A stretch of DNA of 64,000 bases from Paenibacillus_V sp046244365 (GCF_046244365.1 NZ_CP176395.1:7750001-7814000), one strand, 5' to 3'. Shown: positions 18,831 through 27,640, numbered from the stretch's first letter. Notes: generated by a model from the sequence alone, not told the origin. Numbers and translations: made by a program.

Positions 18831-19970
18831 TCATTTCACGTCGAGTTTCGTCCCCTCGGGGACGATTTGCACCCACGTCCGTCCCGGCACGAGCGGCTGT
18901 TCCTCGCCATCCGCGTAAGCGCGAATGAGCCCGCCTTTACGCTCCCATACGATATCCTGGCGCTTCCCCTTCTGCAGCAAAACCCCATGGCCCGGACCGA
19001 ACACGTCGACGTCCCGGCGTCCCTCGTTGTCCAGCACCTGATGCTTCGCTTCCACAATCAGCACGTTGTCGGCCGTAAGCTGCTTCTGCGTCGCTGCGTC
19101 CAGATGGGGCTTTCCTTCCATCGAGCGTTTGTAGATGCCGGCTCCGGCGTCATAATCGTAGGAAACGTTATAGCCGCGCAAATAGGGAATCGTGACATGC
19201 GAAGCAGGCGTCCCTGCAGCAGATTTGCCGGGAGCCAGAAACGCCAATATCGGCCCGTTCCAGTCGTTCCGCAGCTTCTTGTTCGCGATGCCGCGCCGTA
19301 TTTTATCGATGCCGGTGTACAGATTATGCGGCATTTTACGCTCGTCGGAGCGCCAATAGTAGGTCCCGTCGCCATACACCTCGTCAAAATGGGCGAGATT
19401 GCGCTTCGCGATCATATTGATCGCATCCTGGCTCCAGCCGGCGTGCACAAGTACCGCGTCAAGACCGTCCCCGATCTCCACGAAATAGGGGCGTATGCTC
19501 CGCACCGGTCCGATCTCCGAGGGAGACTGGCTCTGATAAACGGCCAAAAACCGCGTAATCTCGCCCTCCGCGAGCACCTCGTAGACGATATCGGCTTGGT
19601 CCAGCCCGGATTGCGGCCGCGCCTGCGGCGAATTTTCGACCATGACCATCACAGGACGGTCTTTCCGCTCGCCTTCGGCAGGCAGCCCGGTAAGCGGCTC
19701 GGCGAAAGGCTGCTTGGCTTGGACCGCCGGAGCCGTCCCTTTCACTCCCGCTTCGGACGTCCCTTGCGGCGATGCGCCGGCCGGAATCCGCTCGCTTGCG
19801 CCCGGCTTGCTGACGGCGGCGGCGTCTCCTCCGCCTCCTGTGCACCCGCTCAAGGAAGCGGCTCCGCAGAGCATGAAGACGGCGGCAAGCGCCAGTCCGT
19901 ATCTGCGTTTTATTTTGCTGCGGCGGGAAAATGCCCGGCTATCGCTATATTGGCTTGATTGGATCGGCAT
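18831..19970 (-). CDS. DUF3048 (YerB-like) lipoprotein
   Basis: Exported lipoprotein (379 aa) of the DUF3048 family, of which B. subtilis YerB is a member. The N terminus carries a basic stretch, a hydrophobic core and the lipobox SLSGC with Cys43. A low-complexity linker (about 50-85) precedes the first domain, which opens with PLTGLPAEGERKDRPVMVMV and continues with ARPQSGLDQADIVYEVLAEG, the most conserved family segments. A second domain with GTYYWRSDERKMPHNLYTG and ending WVQIVPEG follows. The biochemical role of the family is poorly known; a link to the cell envelope is usual. It diverges from the TseB-like gene at 20120; the shared intergenic region holds a 22-bp palindrome. Confidence 0.9.
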   Translation of the reverse strand: MPIQSSQYSDSRAFSRRSKIKRRYGLALAAVFMLCGAASLSGCTGGGGDAAAVSKPGASERIPAGASPQGTSEAGVKGTAPAVQAKQPFAEPLTGLPAEGERKDRPVMVMVENSPQARPQSGLDQADIVYEVLAEGEITRFLAVYQSQSPSEIGPVRSIRPYFVEIGDGLDAVLVHAGWSQDAINMIAKRNLAHFDEVYGDGTYYWRSDERKMPHNLYTGIDKIRRGIANKKLRNDWNGPILAFLAPGKSAAGTPASHVTIPYLRGYNVSYDYDAGAGIYKRSMEGKPHLDAATQKQLTADNVLIVEAKHQVLDNEGRRDVDVFGPGHGVLLQKGKRQDIVWERKGGLIRAYADGEEQPLVPGRTWVQIVPEGTKLDVK

Positions 19971-20037
19971 AACGCCTACTCTCCCCTTCCCTGTTGTCAG
20001 CCCGCAAGCAGGCAGTCGCTTCTCTATGAACCTATCG

Positions 20038-20059
20038 TATGTGAATATGCGTTCACATA
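20038..20059. promoter_or_regulatory. Perfect 22-bp palindrome between divergent envelope genes
   Basis: Eight-base arms TATGTGAA and TTCACATA are separated by TATGCG. The site lies nine nt upstream of the -35 box of the forward promoter and 68 nt from the start of the reverse yerB-like gene. Its size and position are those of an operator for a dimeric repressor or activator; I do not recognise the regulator. Confidence 0.5.
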
Positions 20060-20067
20060 TACGTCAT

Positions 20068-20096
20068 TTGTCGGGACAACCTCGTTTTGCTACAAT
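20068..20096 (+). promoter_or_regulatory. Sigma-A-type promoter of the TseB-like gene
   Basis: TTGTCG at 20068-20073, a 17-nt spacer and TACAAT at 20091-20096, 24 nt before the start codon at 20120. Good spacing and boxes close to consensus. Confidence 0.65.
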
Positions 20097-20119
20097 AAAT
20101 CGGGAGGGAGGCCGCATAA

Positions 20120-20668
20120 ATGAAATGGAAAGCCCTACTTATTCTGATTGCCATCGTCGCCTTGTCCGTAGGCGCCGTTTTTGTACTGTTATATGGCTTC
20201 GGCCGGGACGATCAAGCGGTGAAAGCCGCCCTGCTGCCTTCCGATGAAGAAGCGAAACAATATGTGCTCGACAACAAGCTCCTGAGCGAAATCCGCGAGC
20301 AGCAAAAAATCCGCGTAGGCGGCCCTACCTTCAAGATGGTAACCGGCTTCGATGCGCAGGGACAAGAAAAGATCGTCTGGCTGACGCTCGAGAAGAAACA
20401 AATCAAATCGTACGGCTCCGCCTTTACGAAGGACGGCGTAACGAAAGACCTGATTCTCGCCAAAGCCAAAGAGAAAAACGTTCAACCCGAGAACATCAAA
20501 GAGATGTACATCGCCCCCTACGACTACGTTTCGGACAAAATTGTCTGGTTCATATTAGAGAAGGGCGAACGGGGACACATGCTTTGGTACGATTTCAAAA
20601 CCGGGGATCCCGTCTGGGAAGCCTATCAGGAGCCAACCTCCTGGAGCTTGAAAAACCACGAACCATAA
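20120..20668 (+). CDS. TseB-like (YpmB family, DUF5590) cell-wall elongation-associated protein
   Basis: Single-pass membrane protein (182 aa) with an N-terminal helix (about 4-27) and an extracellular domain. The ectodomain shows the two YpmB-type half repeats: MVTGFDAQGQEKIVWLTLEK followed by TKDLILAKAKEKNVQPENIK, then KIVWFILEKGERGHMLWYDF. Family knowledge: B. subtilis TseB (YpmB) sits on the outer face of the membrane and affects the elongation-specific penicillin-binding protein PBP2A. Start ATG 20120 has GGGAGG upstream and a good promoter. It is a monocistronic unit with its own terminator. The assignment rests on pattern and length, so the precise function is inferred. Confidence 0.75.
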   Translation: MKWKALLILIAIVALSVGAVFVLLYGFGRDDQAVKAALLPSDEEAKQYVLDNKLLSEIREQQKIRVGGPTFKMVTGFDAQGQEKIVWLTLEKKQIKSYGSAFTKDGVTKDLILAKAKEKNVQPENIKEMYIAPYDYVSDKIVWFILEKGERGHMLWYDFKTGDPVWEAYQEPTSWSLKNHEP

Positions 20669-20677
20669 GCTTACGAC

Positions 20678-20708
20678 CGTCCGGCCTCCGCGCCGGGCGA
20701 TTTTTTTT
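20678..20708 (+). terminator. Terminator of the TseB-like gene
   Basis: GC-rich hairpin CGTCCGGC / GCCGGGCG (one G-T pair) directly followed by a run of eight T. Confidence 0.85.
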
Positions 20709-20841
20709 CTCCAACTACGTAATCCCTCGCTGTTCTCGGATCATGCGACAGCCTGCATCGGATTTACATAAGCGCCGCCGCTTGCGGGAATCCTTTTCCT
20801 ATATAGGTTTCGTTTGCCATAACGGGAAAGAGGTGAACCTC

Positions 20842-20973
20842 TTGAAGGAAGTGCTTGATTACGTACGCACCCACTGGCTGTCGCTAACGCTGCTCGTCGT
20901 GGCTGCCGTCGCCGTCGTCTACGTATACCGGCATAGGGACAAGCTGCAGATGATCAAAAAAAATAACGATTGA
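20842..20973 (+). CDS. Small single-pass membrane protein (43 aa), unknown function
   Basis: Small predicted membrane protein. TTG 20842 is the best start because GGGAAAGAGG lies about seven nt upstream; a GTG at 20833 would be too close to that site. The product has a short amphipathic N terminus (MKEVLDYVRTHW), a strongly hydrophobic helix (LSLTLLVVAAVAVVYVY) and a basic tail (RHRDKLQMIKKNND), so the C terminus is probably cytoplasmic. It lies 94 nt before the isomerase-like gene and could be co-transcribed with it. No family is recognised; it is called on coding structure and ribosome-binding site alone. Confidence 0.55.
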   Translation: MKEVLDYVRTHWLSLTLLVVAAVAVVYVYRHRDKLQMIKKNND

Positions 20974-21067
20974 TTCCTGCCCCCAACTTTTTTTACAATG
21001 GGCTTGAAGATACGGCTTGGAAGTCTCGTGGGAGAGGCGGACGCCGACAAAGGGGGAATCGGGCGCG

Positions 21068-21880
21068 ATGGAACTGAAGGTGTTCAAGTCGCTGTGGGGA
21101 ATGGAAGGCACGCTGGAGCAGCAGGTCAAGCAGGTAGCCGCTGCCGGCTATCATGGAATCGAGACGGGGCTGCCGGCTCCGGATCAAAAAGAAGCGTTCA
21201 AAGCTCTCTTGGCCGAGCATAAGCTCGACTATATCGCGATGTTGTTCACGCAAGGGCCCGATCATGCGGATTCGTTCAAGCGTCAGTTAGACGCAAGCGC
21301 CGAATTCAGACCCGTGCAGATCACCTCGCATAGCGCGAAGGACTCCATGGAGTTCGCCGATCAAGCGGCGTTCTTCTCCAAAGCTCTGGAGCTGGAGAGG
21401 GAGTACGGCATTCCCGTAGGGCATGAAACGCATCGGATGCGCGCGATGTTCACCCCATGGACGACAGCCAAGCTGCTGCGCGAATTTCCCGATCTAAAAA
21501 TTACCGCAGACTTCAGCCACTGGTGCTGCGTATGCGAATCGCTGCTCGGCGATCAGGCGGACAATCTGGCCTTGGCGTTCGAGCGCACGCTGCATATTCA
21601 CGGTCGCGTAGGCTATGCGGAAGGACCGCAGGTCCCCCATCCGGCCGCGCCGGAATACGCCGCTGAGCTGGCGGCTCACGAAGGCTGGTGGTCGAGCATC
21701 CTGCGGCTGAAAGCCGCCAAGGGCGTTCCGCTCGCGACGTTTACGCCGGAATTCGGCCCTCCGGGCTATATGCACACGCTGCCGTTCACGAAGCAGCCGG
21801 TTGCCGACCTGTGGGACGTATGCGCGTGGATGGCCAAGCGCTTCGAAGACGAGGTGTTCGAGCAGGCGCTTGCCAAATAA
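21068..21880 (+). CDS. Sugar phosphate isomerase/epimerase-like TIM-barrel protein
   Basis: Xylose-isomerase-like TIM-barrel protein (270 aa; AP_endonuc_2 family). ATG 21068 with AAAGGGGG upstream is preferred over an upstream in-frame TTG at 21017. Early strand motif GYHGIETG is typical. Likely metal ligands are Glu in GHETHRMR, Asp/His in DFSHW, His in HIHGR and Glu in PEFGPP, the usual E-D-H-E set of this superfamily. Known members isomerise or epimerise keto-sugars, inosose or hydroxypyruvate; the substrate here cannot be assigned. It is convergent with the amidohydrolase gene and shares a bidirectional terminator with it. Confidence 0.82.
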   Translation: MELKVFKSLWGMEGTLEQQVKQVAAAGYHGIETGLPAPDQKEAFKALLAEHKLDYIAMLFTQGPDHADSFKRQLDASAEFRPVQITSHSAKDSMEFADQAAFFSKALELEREYGIPVGHETHRMRAMFTPWTTAKLLREFPDLKITADFSHWCCVCESLLGDQADNLALAFERTLHIHGRVGYAEGPQVPHPAAPEYAAELAAHEGWWSSILRLKAAKGVPLATFTPEFGPPGYMHTLPFTKQPVADLWDVCAWMAKRFEDEVFEQALAK

Positions 21881-21917
21881 AGCAAGATAACCGCCTAACG
21901 ACTGAAGTCATTCAAAA

Positions 21918-21960
21918 AAAGACCGCTCCCGTCTCGGTAATGAGAAGGTGAGCGGTCTTT
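21918..21960. terminator. Bidirectional terminator between isomerase-like and M20 genes
   Basis: AAAGACCGCTC pairs with GAGCGGTCTTT, with A-rich sequence on the left and a T tract on the right, in the 93-nt gap between convergent genes. Confidence 0.85.
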
Positions 21961-21973
21961 CCGATAGAAGGGG

Positions 21974-23149
21974 CTACCTGCCCGACAGCCGCTTCAAGGC
22001 AATCCCGGCGAACATGGCCGCGCCGATCGCGATGCAGCTTTCGTCCGGGTTAAAGCGCGGGCTATGCAAGCCAGGAGCTAGCTCCGGCTGCTCCTGCGGG
22101 CCGGAGCCGAGCCAGAAGAAGCCGCCTTTGGCGAAGGCCAAAAACTCGGCGAAATCTTCGCCGTACGTCATCGGCGGCGGCGCCGTGCGATTAAGCCTGC
22201 CGACGAGCGAATCGGCGGTTTCGCCTATGTATGCGGCGCACGCCTCGTCGTTCACGACGGGCGCCACCTGCTCGATATAGGCGACGCTACCCTCGCAGCG
22301 GTACGCCCTGCAAATATCCCGGACGATCCGGGATATTCGCTCGGGCATCGTACGGCGCCATTCGGCGTCCAGATGGCGCACGGTACCCGTCATTTCCACG
22401 TAGTCGGGGATGATGTTGTTGGCCGTTCCGGCTTGAATCGTGCCGATCGTAATGACCGCCCCGGCCGCGCTAGGAATTTCCCGGCTGACGGCTGCCTGCA
22501 GACCCATAACGACGGCGGATGCGGCGACGATCGGGTCGATGCACGCCTCCGGATAGCCGCCATGCCCGCCCCTGCCGTTCACCCGGATTTCGATCCGGTC
22601 GATCGAGCCCATGACGACGCCCGGCTTCACGCCGATTTTGCCTGCGGGAAGACTCGGCAGATTATGGACCCCGTACACTTCGTCGATCCCCTCCATCACG
22701 CCTTCCTGAATCATCGCTTTGGCGCCGGCGAGAATTTCTTCCGCCGATTGGAACAGGAAGCGCACCGTTCCGTGAAGGTCGTCGCGACGTTCCGCGAGCA
22801 GCATCGCCGCCCCGAGCAAAACGGACGTATGGACGTCATGTCCGCACGCGTGCATGACGCCGGGAGTCTCGGACGCAAACGCGAGCCCCGTCTCCTCCGT
22901 TATCGGCAAAGCGTCCATATCCGCACGGAACGCGATCGCCGGGCCGGGATGACGGCCGCGCAGTTCCGCTACGACGCCGAATCCGCCTACGCCGCTCTGC
23001 ACCTCCAGTCCCAGCTTGCGCAGCTCCTCCGTTACCCGGCTGGACGTACGGTATTCATGAAAGCTCAGCTCCGGAAAGCGGTGAATCTCCCTGCGCAGCG
23101 CGATAAGCGTCTCTTCGAGCTGCTGCGCCCGTTCTCTCAACTGCTCCAT
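21974..23149 (-). CDS. M20D amidohydrolase (N-acyl amino acid amidohydrolase type)
   Basis: Cytosolic metal-dependent amidohydrolase (391 aa) of the M20 peptidase D subfamily, members of which release acyl groups from N-acyl amino acids or hydrolyse indole-acetyl or hippurate amides. Metal-binding motifs are complete: ACGHDVH, the catalytic Glu pair in QSAEE, and the distal His in GLHSPRFNPDE. FRADMDALPI is the diagnostic early motif, and GRGGHGGYPE marks the dimerisation domain. ATG 23149 has GAGGAGC about 12 nt upstream and AGGA closer. A (TTGA)4 microsatellite lies just upstream at 23172-23190. The GNAT gene follows upstream in the same direction after a 50-nt gap, so they may share a transcript. 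Confidence 0.93.
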   Translation of the reverse strand: MEQLRERAQQLEETLIALRREIHRFPELSFHEYRTSSRVTEELRKLGLEVQSGVGGFGVVAELRGRHPGPAIAFRADMDALPITEETGLAFASETPGVMHACGHDVHTSVLLGAAMLLAERRDDLHGTVRFLFQSAEEILAGAKAMIQEGVMEGIDEVYGVHNLPSLPAGKIGVKPGVVMGSIDRIEIRVNGRGGHGGYPEACIDPIVAASAVVMGLQAAVSREIPSAAGAVITIGTIQAGTANNIIPDYVEMTGTVRHLDAEWRRTMPERISRIVRDICRAYRCEGSVAYIEQVAPVVNDEACAAYIGETADSLVGRLNRTAPPPMTYGEDFAEFLAFAKGGFFWLGSGPQEQPELAPGLHSPRFNPDESCIAIGAAMFAGIALKRLSGR

Positions 23150-23199
23150 TTCCTGTCATCGCTCCTCGCTTGATTGATTGATTGATTGTCATATCCGCC

Positions 23200-24108
23200 C
23201 TAAGATTCTCCGTTACGATCGAATACCATCAAATATTGCTCATAGCGCGTTTCGAAGCCCGCGGCCTGCAGCATGGCGATCGGCTCCGGGTTAGCCGTAG
23301 ACATATTGACTGTGCTTCGCGTACATGTCAAGTCGAGAGGGCCGAATACGCCGCTTAGCAGCATGCCGAACAGCGCCTCCCGGTCTTCCCTGTCGGGCGC
23401 CGCTTCACAGTGGTACAGATGTATCGATTCCGGTTTGCCCTGTTTATCCAATACGCGGCTAAACAAAGCATACGCCGCCGCGGCCCCGGATTCGTCGCGA
23501 ACAATCAGCGATTCGCCGTTCTTGATATTGTGCCACATACATTCCCAAGCAGCCGTTTCCCGGTAAAAGGAAAGCGCGCCGGCTGCCGATGCTCTGCCGT
23601 ATTCCGCTTGTAAACGGCTACTCGAAACGGATGGAGAGGAACCGAGGCCCCCTAGGCTTCCCGTATGGATAAGTCCAATGATGCGGTCGGCTTTGCGAAA
23701 GCCTCCGCTTTCATAAGCTTTTATGGCGTGCTCGTTGCGGCAAACGACCTCCAGAATCGCCCGGTCCACGCCTTCCTCTGCCAAAACGAGCTGCGTTTCC
23801 CGCATCAGCGTTTTGGCGATCCCTTTGCCCCGGTATTCCGGCGCGACGCCGGTCCCCCCGTTCCACGCCCATTTCTTTCCGTCCACGTCTTTCGTAGCGA
23901 TGAAGACAAAACCGGCCGGATCGTCGTCCACGAAGGCTACCACCGACAGGGCCGGTTTAATGGCAGTCGCAGCGAAGCTGGCAAGCAGCTGGTCCATGCT
24001 CCTCGTCATATCCGAATAATAGCCGGCGAATCCCCGATTCCACAGCGACAACGCCTCATCGAACGTGCAGGCGTTCAACCGTCCGTAACGGACCGTTTCA
24101 TTTTCCAT
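23200..24108 (-). CDS. GNAT-family N-acetyltransferase with C-terminal extension
   Basis: Acetyl-CoA-dependent acetyltransferase (302 aa). ATG 24108 has AGGAGAGGG upstream; a longer frame reaching 24300 runs into the neighbouring gene and is rejected. The N-terminal GNAT domain (about 5-155) has the acetyl-CoA loop VAPEYRGKGIAKTLM and the AIKAYESGGFRK motif. The C-terminal half (about 175-300) has no acetyl-CoA loop that I can see but retains a GNAT-like strand order (AYALFSRV, MLQAAGFETRYEQYLMVFDR), so it may be a degenerate second domain. The substrate is unknown. It lies 44 nt after the ceramidase-like gene, suggesting a common operon. Confidence 0.85.
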   Translation of the reverse strand: MENETVRYGRLNACTFDEALSLWNRGFAGYYSDMTRSMDQLLASFAATAIKPALSVVAFVDDDPAGFVFIATKDVDGKKWAWNGGTGVAPEYRGKGIAKTLMRETQLVLAEEGVDRAILEVVCRNEHAIKAYESGGFRKADRIIGLIHTGSLGGLGSSPSVSSSRLQAEYGRASAAGALSFYRETAAWECMWHNIKNGESLIVRDESGAAAAYALFSRVLDKQGKPESIHLYHCEAAPDREDREALFGMLLSGVFGPLDLTCTRSTVNMSTANPEPIAMLQAAGFETRYEQYLMVFDRNGES

Positions 24109-24152
24109 ACAAACACCCTCTCCTGTCGGTTTTAAAATATGTAGCAGACGGA

Positions 24153-25475
24153 TCAGCTTGTTTCGGTCCGATTTGCGTAAATCCTGCCCAGCAGCTCCTC
24201 GGCATGCCGTACGAACAGCTCTCCGGTTTCCGCCGGCAATCGGCTGTTGGACGTTATGCGGGGCTCGTAGCTGCCGTTCTCGAAAGCCTCGCGGGTGCAA
24301 ACATAGCCGGGAGCCGCGCCGTTGCAGAGCTCGTTGACAGCCGTATACGCAAAAGGAGACGCCGCCTTGATCGCCAGCCCCAGCTCGACGAACAACTCGC
24401 CCGGGCAGCCTACGACAGCCAGCGGACCCAGCTGGATCGCCTGCATTTCAATGTCCGCGAAAATCTCCTCCTCAGCATAAGCAAGCAGCAGCTCGGAAGC
24501 AAAAGCCTTCTCGACCTCGTTTACCGTTTCGGAACCGATGCGCCGCCGGGCCTCCTCCGCTTCTTCCTCGGAGGGCTTACGGTACGCGACCTGAAAAAAA
24601 GCTTGCGCTGCACCAAGCTCGACGCGATCGGCTAACCGCGCCTTTTCCCGCGTTTTCAGCACCTCGCCTGCCAGGATACGCCCCATTACCTTGTGATGCT
24701 CCGGTTGTACGGGCCATCCGCCGCTAACGTCAATATGATTGATATTGCCGCTGGCCCCCATCAAGAAAAGGCTGACGACGTGCCCGCCGAGCGACCTCTT
24801 CAAAGACGCACTAAGCTCGCCCGGATAATCGGCGCTGTACCTCGTGCCTCCGACCGTGTCGGTATGGCAGGCGTAGTTCGTCACAACCCCGATCGAACTG
24901 CCGTCCACCGCGTCGATCCGAATGACGAGCACCTGCGGATCGATCGGCCCCTCCGGCCTTACGGCGTCCGTATTGCCGATTCCGGGGTTCATCCGAACGG
25001 TGCCGTCCTTCATCCAGAACCGCCGATTGAACGCCATATCCGCTTCATACCCGCAGCCAAAACCGATTCGGGCCTCCTTACTCCCCCGGTAAGCGAGAAT
25101 CGCGGCATCCGCCGCCCGCTCCGTCAACTGCTGCAAATACGCCTCGTCGGCGGTCATCAGCGAGCTCGTAACGACCGGCGGGCCGGTATGCGTATGCGTC
25201 GCGGATACCATGATGTTCGCTTGCGGAATACCCGTTTCGCTATGGATGCGTTCCCGGATCCCGAGCACGACGCGGCGCGGCAGGTCGATGGCGTCAATGG
25301 CGACCAGCACGGCTGCCGCCCCTTCCGTTTCCACTGTAATCGCTTTCGCATATAACGGGTCAAGCACGCCCGTCGATTTGCGATCGCGGAAATAGCCCGG
25401 CATCGAGCTATTCAAGGGTGGCGTAACGTCCACCTCTGCCATCCCGCATTTGAGCACGGTCCTCATCCTTTCCAT
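24153..25475 (-). CDS. Neutral/alkaline ceramidase-like protein
   Basis: Protein of about 440 aa with the N-terminal fold of neutral/alkaline non-lysosomal ceramidase (PF04734-like). Supporting motifs: EVDVTPPLNSSMPGYF at the start, SATHTHTGP (zinc-binding His pair region), NYACHTDTVGG with a further His, GASGNINHID and VGCPGELFVELG. No signal peptide is seen, unlike secreted ceramidases, and the length is short, so the true substrate may differ. The start is uncertain: ATG 25475 and ATG 25466 open just before conserved sequence, but neither has a well-spaced ribosome-binding site, and a GTG at 25574 is also in frame. It diverges from alr and leads a possible operon with the GNAT and M20 genes. 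Confidence 0.78.
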   Translation of the reverse strand: MERMRTVLKCGMAEVDVTPPLNSSMPGYFRDRKSTGVLDPLYAKAITVETEGAAAVLVAIDAIDLPRRVVLGIRERIHSETGIPQANIMVSATHTHTGPPVVTSSLMTADEAYLQQLTERAADAAILAYRGSKEARIGFGCGYEADMAFNRRFWMKDGTVRMNPGIGNTDAVRPEGPIDPQVLVIRIDAVDGSSIGVVTNYACHTDTVGGTRYSADYPGELSASLKRSLGGHVVSLFLMGASGNINHIDVSGGWPVQPEHHKVMGRILAGEVLKTREKARLADRVELGAAQAFFQVAYRKPSEEEAEEARRRIGSETVNEVEKAFASELLLAYAEEEIFADIEMQAIQLGPLAVVGCPGELFVELGLAIKAASPFAYTAVNELCNGAAPGYVCTREAFENGSYEPRITSNSRLPAETGELFVRHAEELLGRIYANRTETS

Positions 25476-25633
25476 CGTAAACGTTCTGCTGACAAGCCAG
25501 CCCCAATCGCTGGCCTCTACCCCGCTACAACCATTATAATAGGGGGAATGCGCAATCAGTTTGTCTATTTTCACAACCCGACAACCATTTTTTCTCCATT
25601 TTTGATAATGCCATGTCGGTTTAACGCTTTTAT

Positions 25634-25645
25634 ACTGATATCAGT
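25634..25645. promoter_or_regulatory. 12-bp perfect palindrome upstream of alr
   Basis: ACTGATATCAGT overlaps a possible -10 hexamer TATACT about 35 nt before the alr start. It is a candidate operator in the divergent alr/ceramidase-like interval; the evidence is the symmetry and position only. Confidence 0.3.
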
Positions 25646-25673
25646 TGTTCGAGGCAGGAAAGGAAGAATTCCC

Positions 25674-26852
25674 ATGCATATCGCCGAATCGCTAAATAGA
25701 GCTGTCAAGGGGCAGCCCGAAAGCCGTCACCGCCATACATGGGCCGATATTTCGCCGGAGGCGATCCGGCATAACGTCAGGGCATTTCAGGCGCTTCTGA
25801 GCGAACGCAGCCTGCTGATGGCCGTCGTCAAGGCGGACGGCTACGGGCACGGCGCCGTACAAACGGCAGCCGCCGCTCTTCAGGCGGGGGCGGGCTATTT
25901 GGGCGTCGCCTTCGCGGACGAAGCGTTCGAGCTGCGCAGAGCGGGAATCACGGCGCCTATTCTCATATTGGGCTATACGGCGCCCGAGTTCGCTGCCGCG
26001 GCTGTCGAGCACGACGTCACCGTCACGGTATTTACCCGCGAATCGCTGCAAGCCGTCATCGGCCACGCGGAACGCTCCGGCAAGCAGGCTCGCGTGCATT
26101 TGAAGATCGACACCGGCATGACCCGGCTTGGCGTGAGCGCGCCGCAAGAAGCGCTGGAGCTGGCGGCAATCGCCGCCGGATCGCCGCATGCCGAGCTGGA
26201 AGGCGTCTTTACGCATTTTGCGGAGGCCGACCGCGCCGCTTCTCGCTTCACGGAAGAGCAGTTCGCAAGCTTCATGAAGATCGTTCGCCATCTGGAAACG
26301 AACGGCATACGCATCCCGCTCGTCCATTGCTGCAACACGGCGGGGACGATTCATTTTCCTCACATGCATATGGACATGGTCCGAATCGGCATCGGTCTCT
26401 ATGGCGTAAATCCTTGCGCCGAACGGCCGGTTGTCGCTGTGAATTTGAAGAAGGCCATGCACCTCCGCACGAAAATCGCGGCGTTAACATGGATTCCCGC
26501 CGGTCAATCCGTCAGCTACGGCCGCACTTACCGGGCGGAACGGGAAACGCTCATTGCCGTGCTTCCCGTAGGGTATGCGGACGGCTTGCCGCGCAGCCTC
26601 TCCAACATCGGCTCCGTGCTGGTCAAAGGACGCAGAGCTCCAATCGTCGGCACCATCTGCATGGATCAGATGATGGCGGATGTAACCGACGTCCCGAAGC
26701 TTGCCGCCGGAGACGAAGTCGTTCTGTTCGGCGACGAGGTGCCGGTCGAAGAAATCGCCGCGCTTACCGGCACGATCGGCTACGAGGTGCTGTGCGGCAT
26801 AAGCAAACGGGTGCCGAGGGTGTATGGCGAAGCGGATCGGGATAGAGCATGA
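25674..26852 (+). CDS. alr: Alanine racemase
   Basis: PLP-dependent enzyme (392 aa) that makes D-alanine for peptidoglycan. ATG 25674 has AAAGGA about 10 nt upstream. Lys53 in VVKADGYGHG forms the internal aldimine with PLP, and Tyr282 in SVSYGRTY is the second catalytic base. The N-terminal TIM barrel also shows HLKIDTGMTRLG, and the C-terminal beta domain has VGTICMDQMMADVT. Length and motifs are normal. It is monocistronic, followed by a strong bidirectional terminator. A second racemase or a spore-coat-associated role (as for Bacillus Alr in spores) cannot be judged from this window. Confidence 0.95.
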   Translation: MHIAESLNRAVKGQPESRHRHTWADISPEAIRHNVRAFQALLSERSLLMAVVKADGYGHGAVQTAAAALQAGAGYLGVAFADEAFELRRAGITAPILILGYTAPEFAAAAVEHDVTVTVFTRESLQAVIGHAERSGKQARVHLKIDTGMTRLGVSAPQEALELAAIAAGSPHAELEGVFTHFAEADRAASRFTEEQFASFMKIVRHLETNGIRIPLVHCCNTAGTIHFPHMHMDMVRIGIGLYGVNPCAERPVVAVNLKKAMHLRTKIAALTWIPAGQSVSYGRTYRAERETLIAVLPVGYADGLPRSLSNIGSVLVKGRRAPIVGTICMDQMMADVTDVPKLAAGDEVVLFGDEVPVEEIAALTGTIGYEVLCGISKRVPRVYGEADRDRA

Positions 26853-26921
26853 TGCCCGCTTGGCGCCGGAAGAAAATAACGAGCTTGAGCTATGTGCCGA
26901 TTGGAAGCTCCATAAAACAAA

Positions 26922-26957
26922 CAAAAGCCGGAGGACTCTAAAGTTCTCCGGCTTTTG
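26922..26957. terminator. Bidirectional terminator between alr and BI-1 genes
   Basis: Perfect 12-bp arms CAAAAGCCGGAG / CTCCGGCTTTTG with a 12-nt loop, flanked by A-rich and T-rich sequence, between convergent genes. Confidence 0.9.
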
Positions 26958-26980
26958 TTTTGTTTGCTAAGCTATGGCGA

Positions 26981-27640
26981 TCAGTCCCGCGATAGGCCGA
27001 ACAGACGCAGAATGTACAGGAACAGGTTGATAAAGTTCAAGTACAGGTTCAGCACCGCGAGCGGAATCGCTTCGTCCGGCAGGCCGTGCTTGTATTGCGA
27101 AATGTCGTACAGTACGTAGCCCGAGAAGACGAGCACCCCGACAACGGCGATCCCGAGACCTAACGGGCCGCTGAAGCCGCCGACGAACAATCCTACGAGG
27201 CTGAAGCCGATAAGCGTAAACAACCCGATCATGAGCAGGCCGCCAAGGAAGCTGAAGTCCCGCTTGGAAAAGTAAGCATAGAGTGTCAGGCCGGCGAAAA
27301 TGACGGTCGTGACGATAAAGGCCGAGTTCACCATTCCGGCACCGCCGACCGATGCGTACTTGGCGATTACCGGGTACATCGTCACCCCGCTTAGGAACGT
27401 AAATGCGTACACGAACAGGTAGCCGATTGACTTCTTGTTGCGTCGGATAAAGAAAGCGCCGATCAGCATCGCAAACTCGAGAATGATGAGCGGCAGGAAT
27501 AGCGCCGGAGGCACTTGCGTCCCTACAACCGTACCGATAAACGAAATCAAAATCGATAGCGTAAACATACGCATCAGCTTATGGAACGAAGCGTTGTATT
27601 CCCGTGATACCCCATATGCCGATTGCTGCTGCATATCCAT
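26981..27640 (-). CDS. Bax inhibitor-1 (YetJ-like) membrane protein
   Basis: Seven-helix membrane protein (219 aa) of the Bax inhibitor-1/TMBIM family; B. subtilis YetJ is a pH-sensitive calcium-leak channel of this group. ATG 27640 has AAAGGTGG about eight nt upstream; an in-frame TTG two codons earlier is too close to it. The last segments carry the family pattern GYVLYDISQYKHG and the acidic pair typical of the pore region. The C terminus (LFGLSRD) is short and polar. An extended -10 promoter lies just upstream. No operon partner is obvious. Confidence 0.9.
   Translation of the reverse strand: MDMQQQSAYGVSREYNASFHKLMRMFTLSILISFIGTVVGTQVPPALFLPLIILEFAMLIGAFFIRRNKKSIGYLFVYAFTFLSGVTMYPVIAKYASVGGAGMVNSAFIVTTVIFAGLTLYAYFSKRDFSFLGGLLMIGLFTLIGFSLVGLFVGGFSGPLGLGIAVVGVLVFSGYVLYDISQYKHGLPDEAIPLAVLNLYLNFINLFLYILRLFGLSRD

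Noticed and set aside
23172..23190. (TTGA)4 microsatellite as a phase-variation switch
   Set aside because: It lies upstream of the M20 gene start, outside any coding frame and away from a recognisable promoter spacer.
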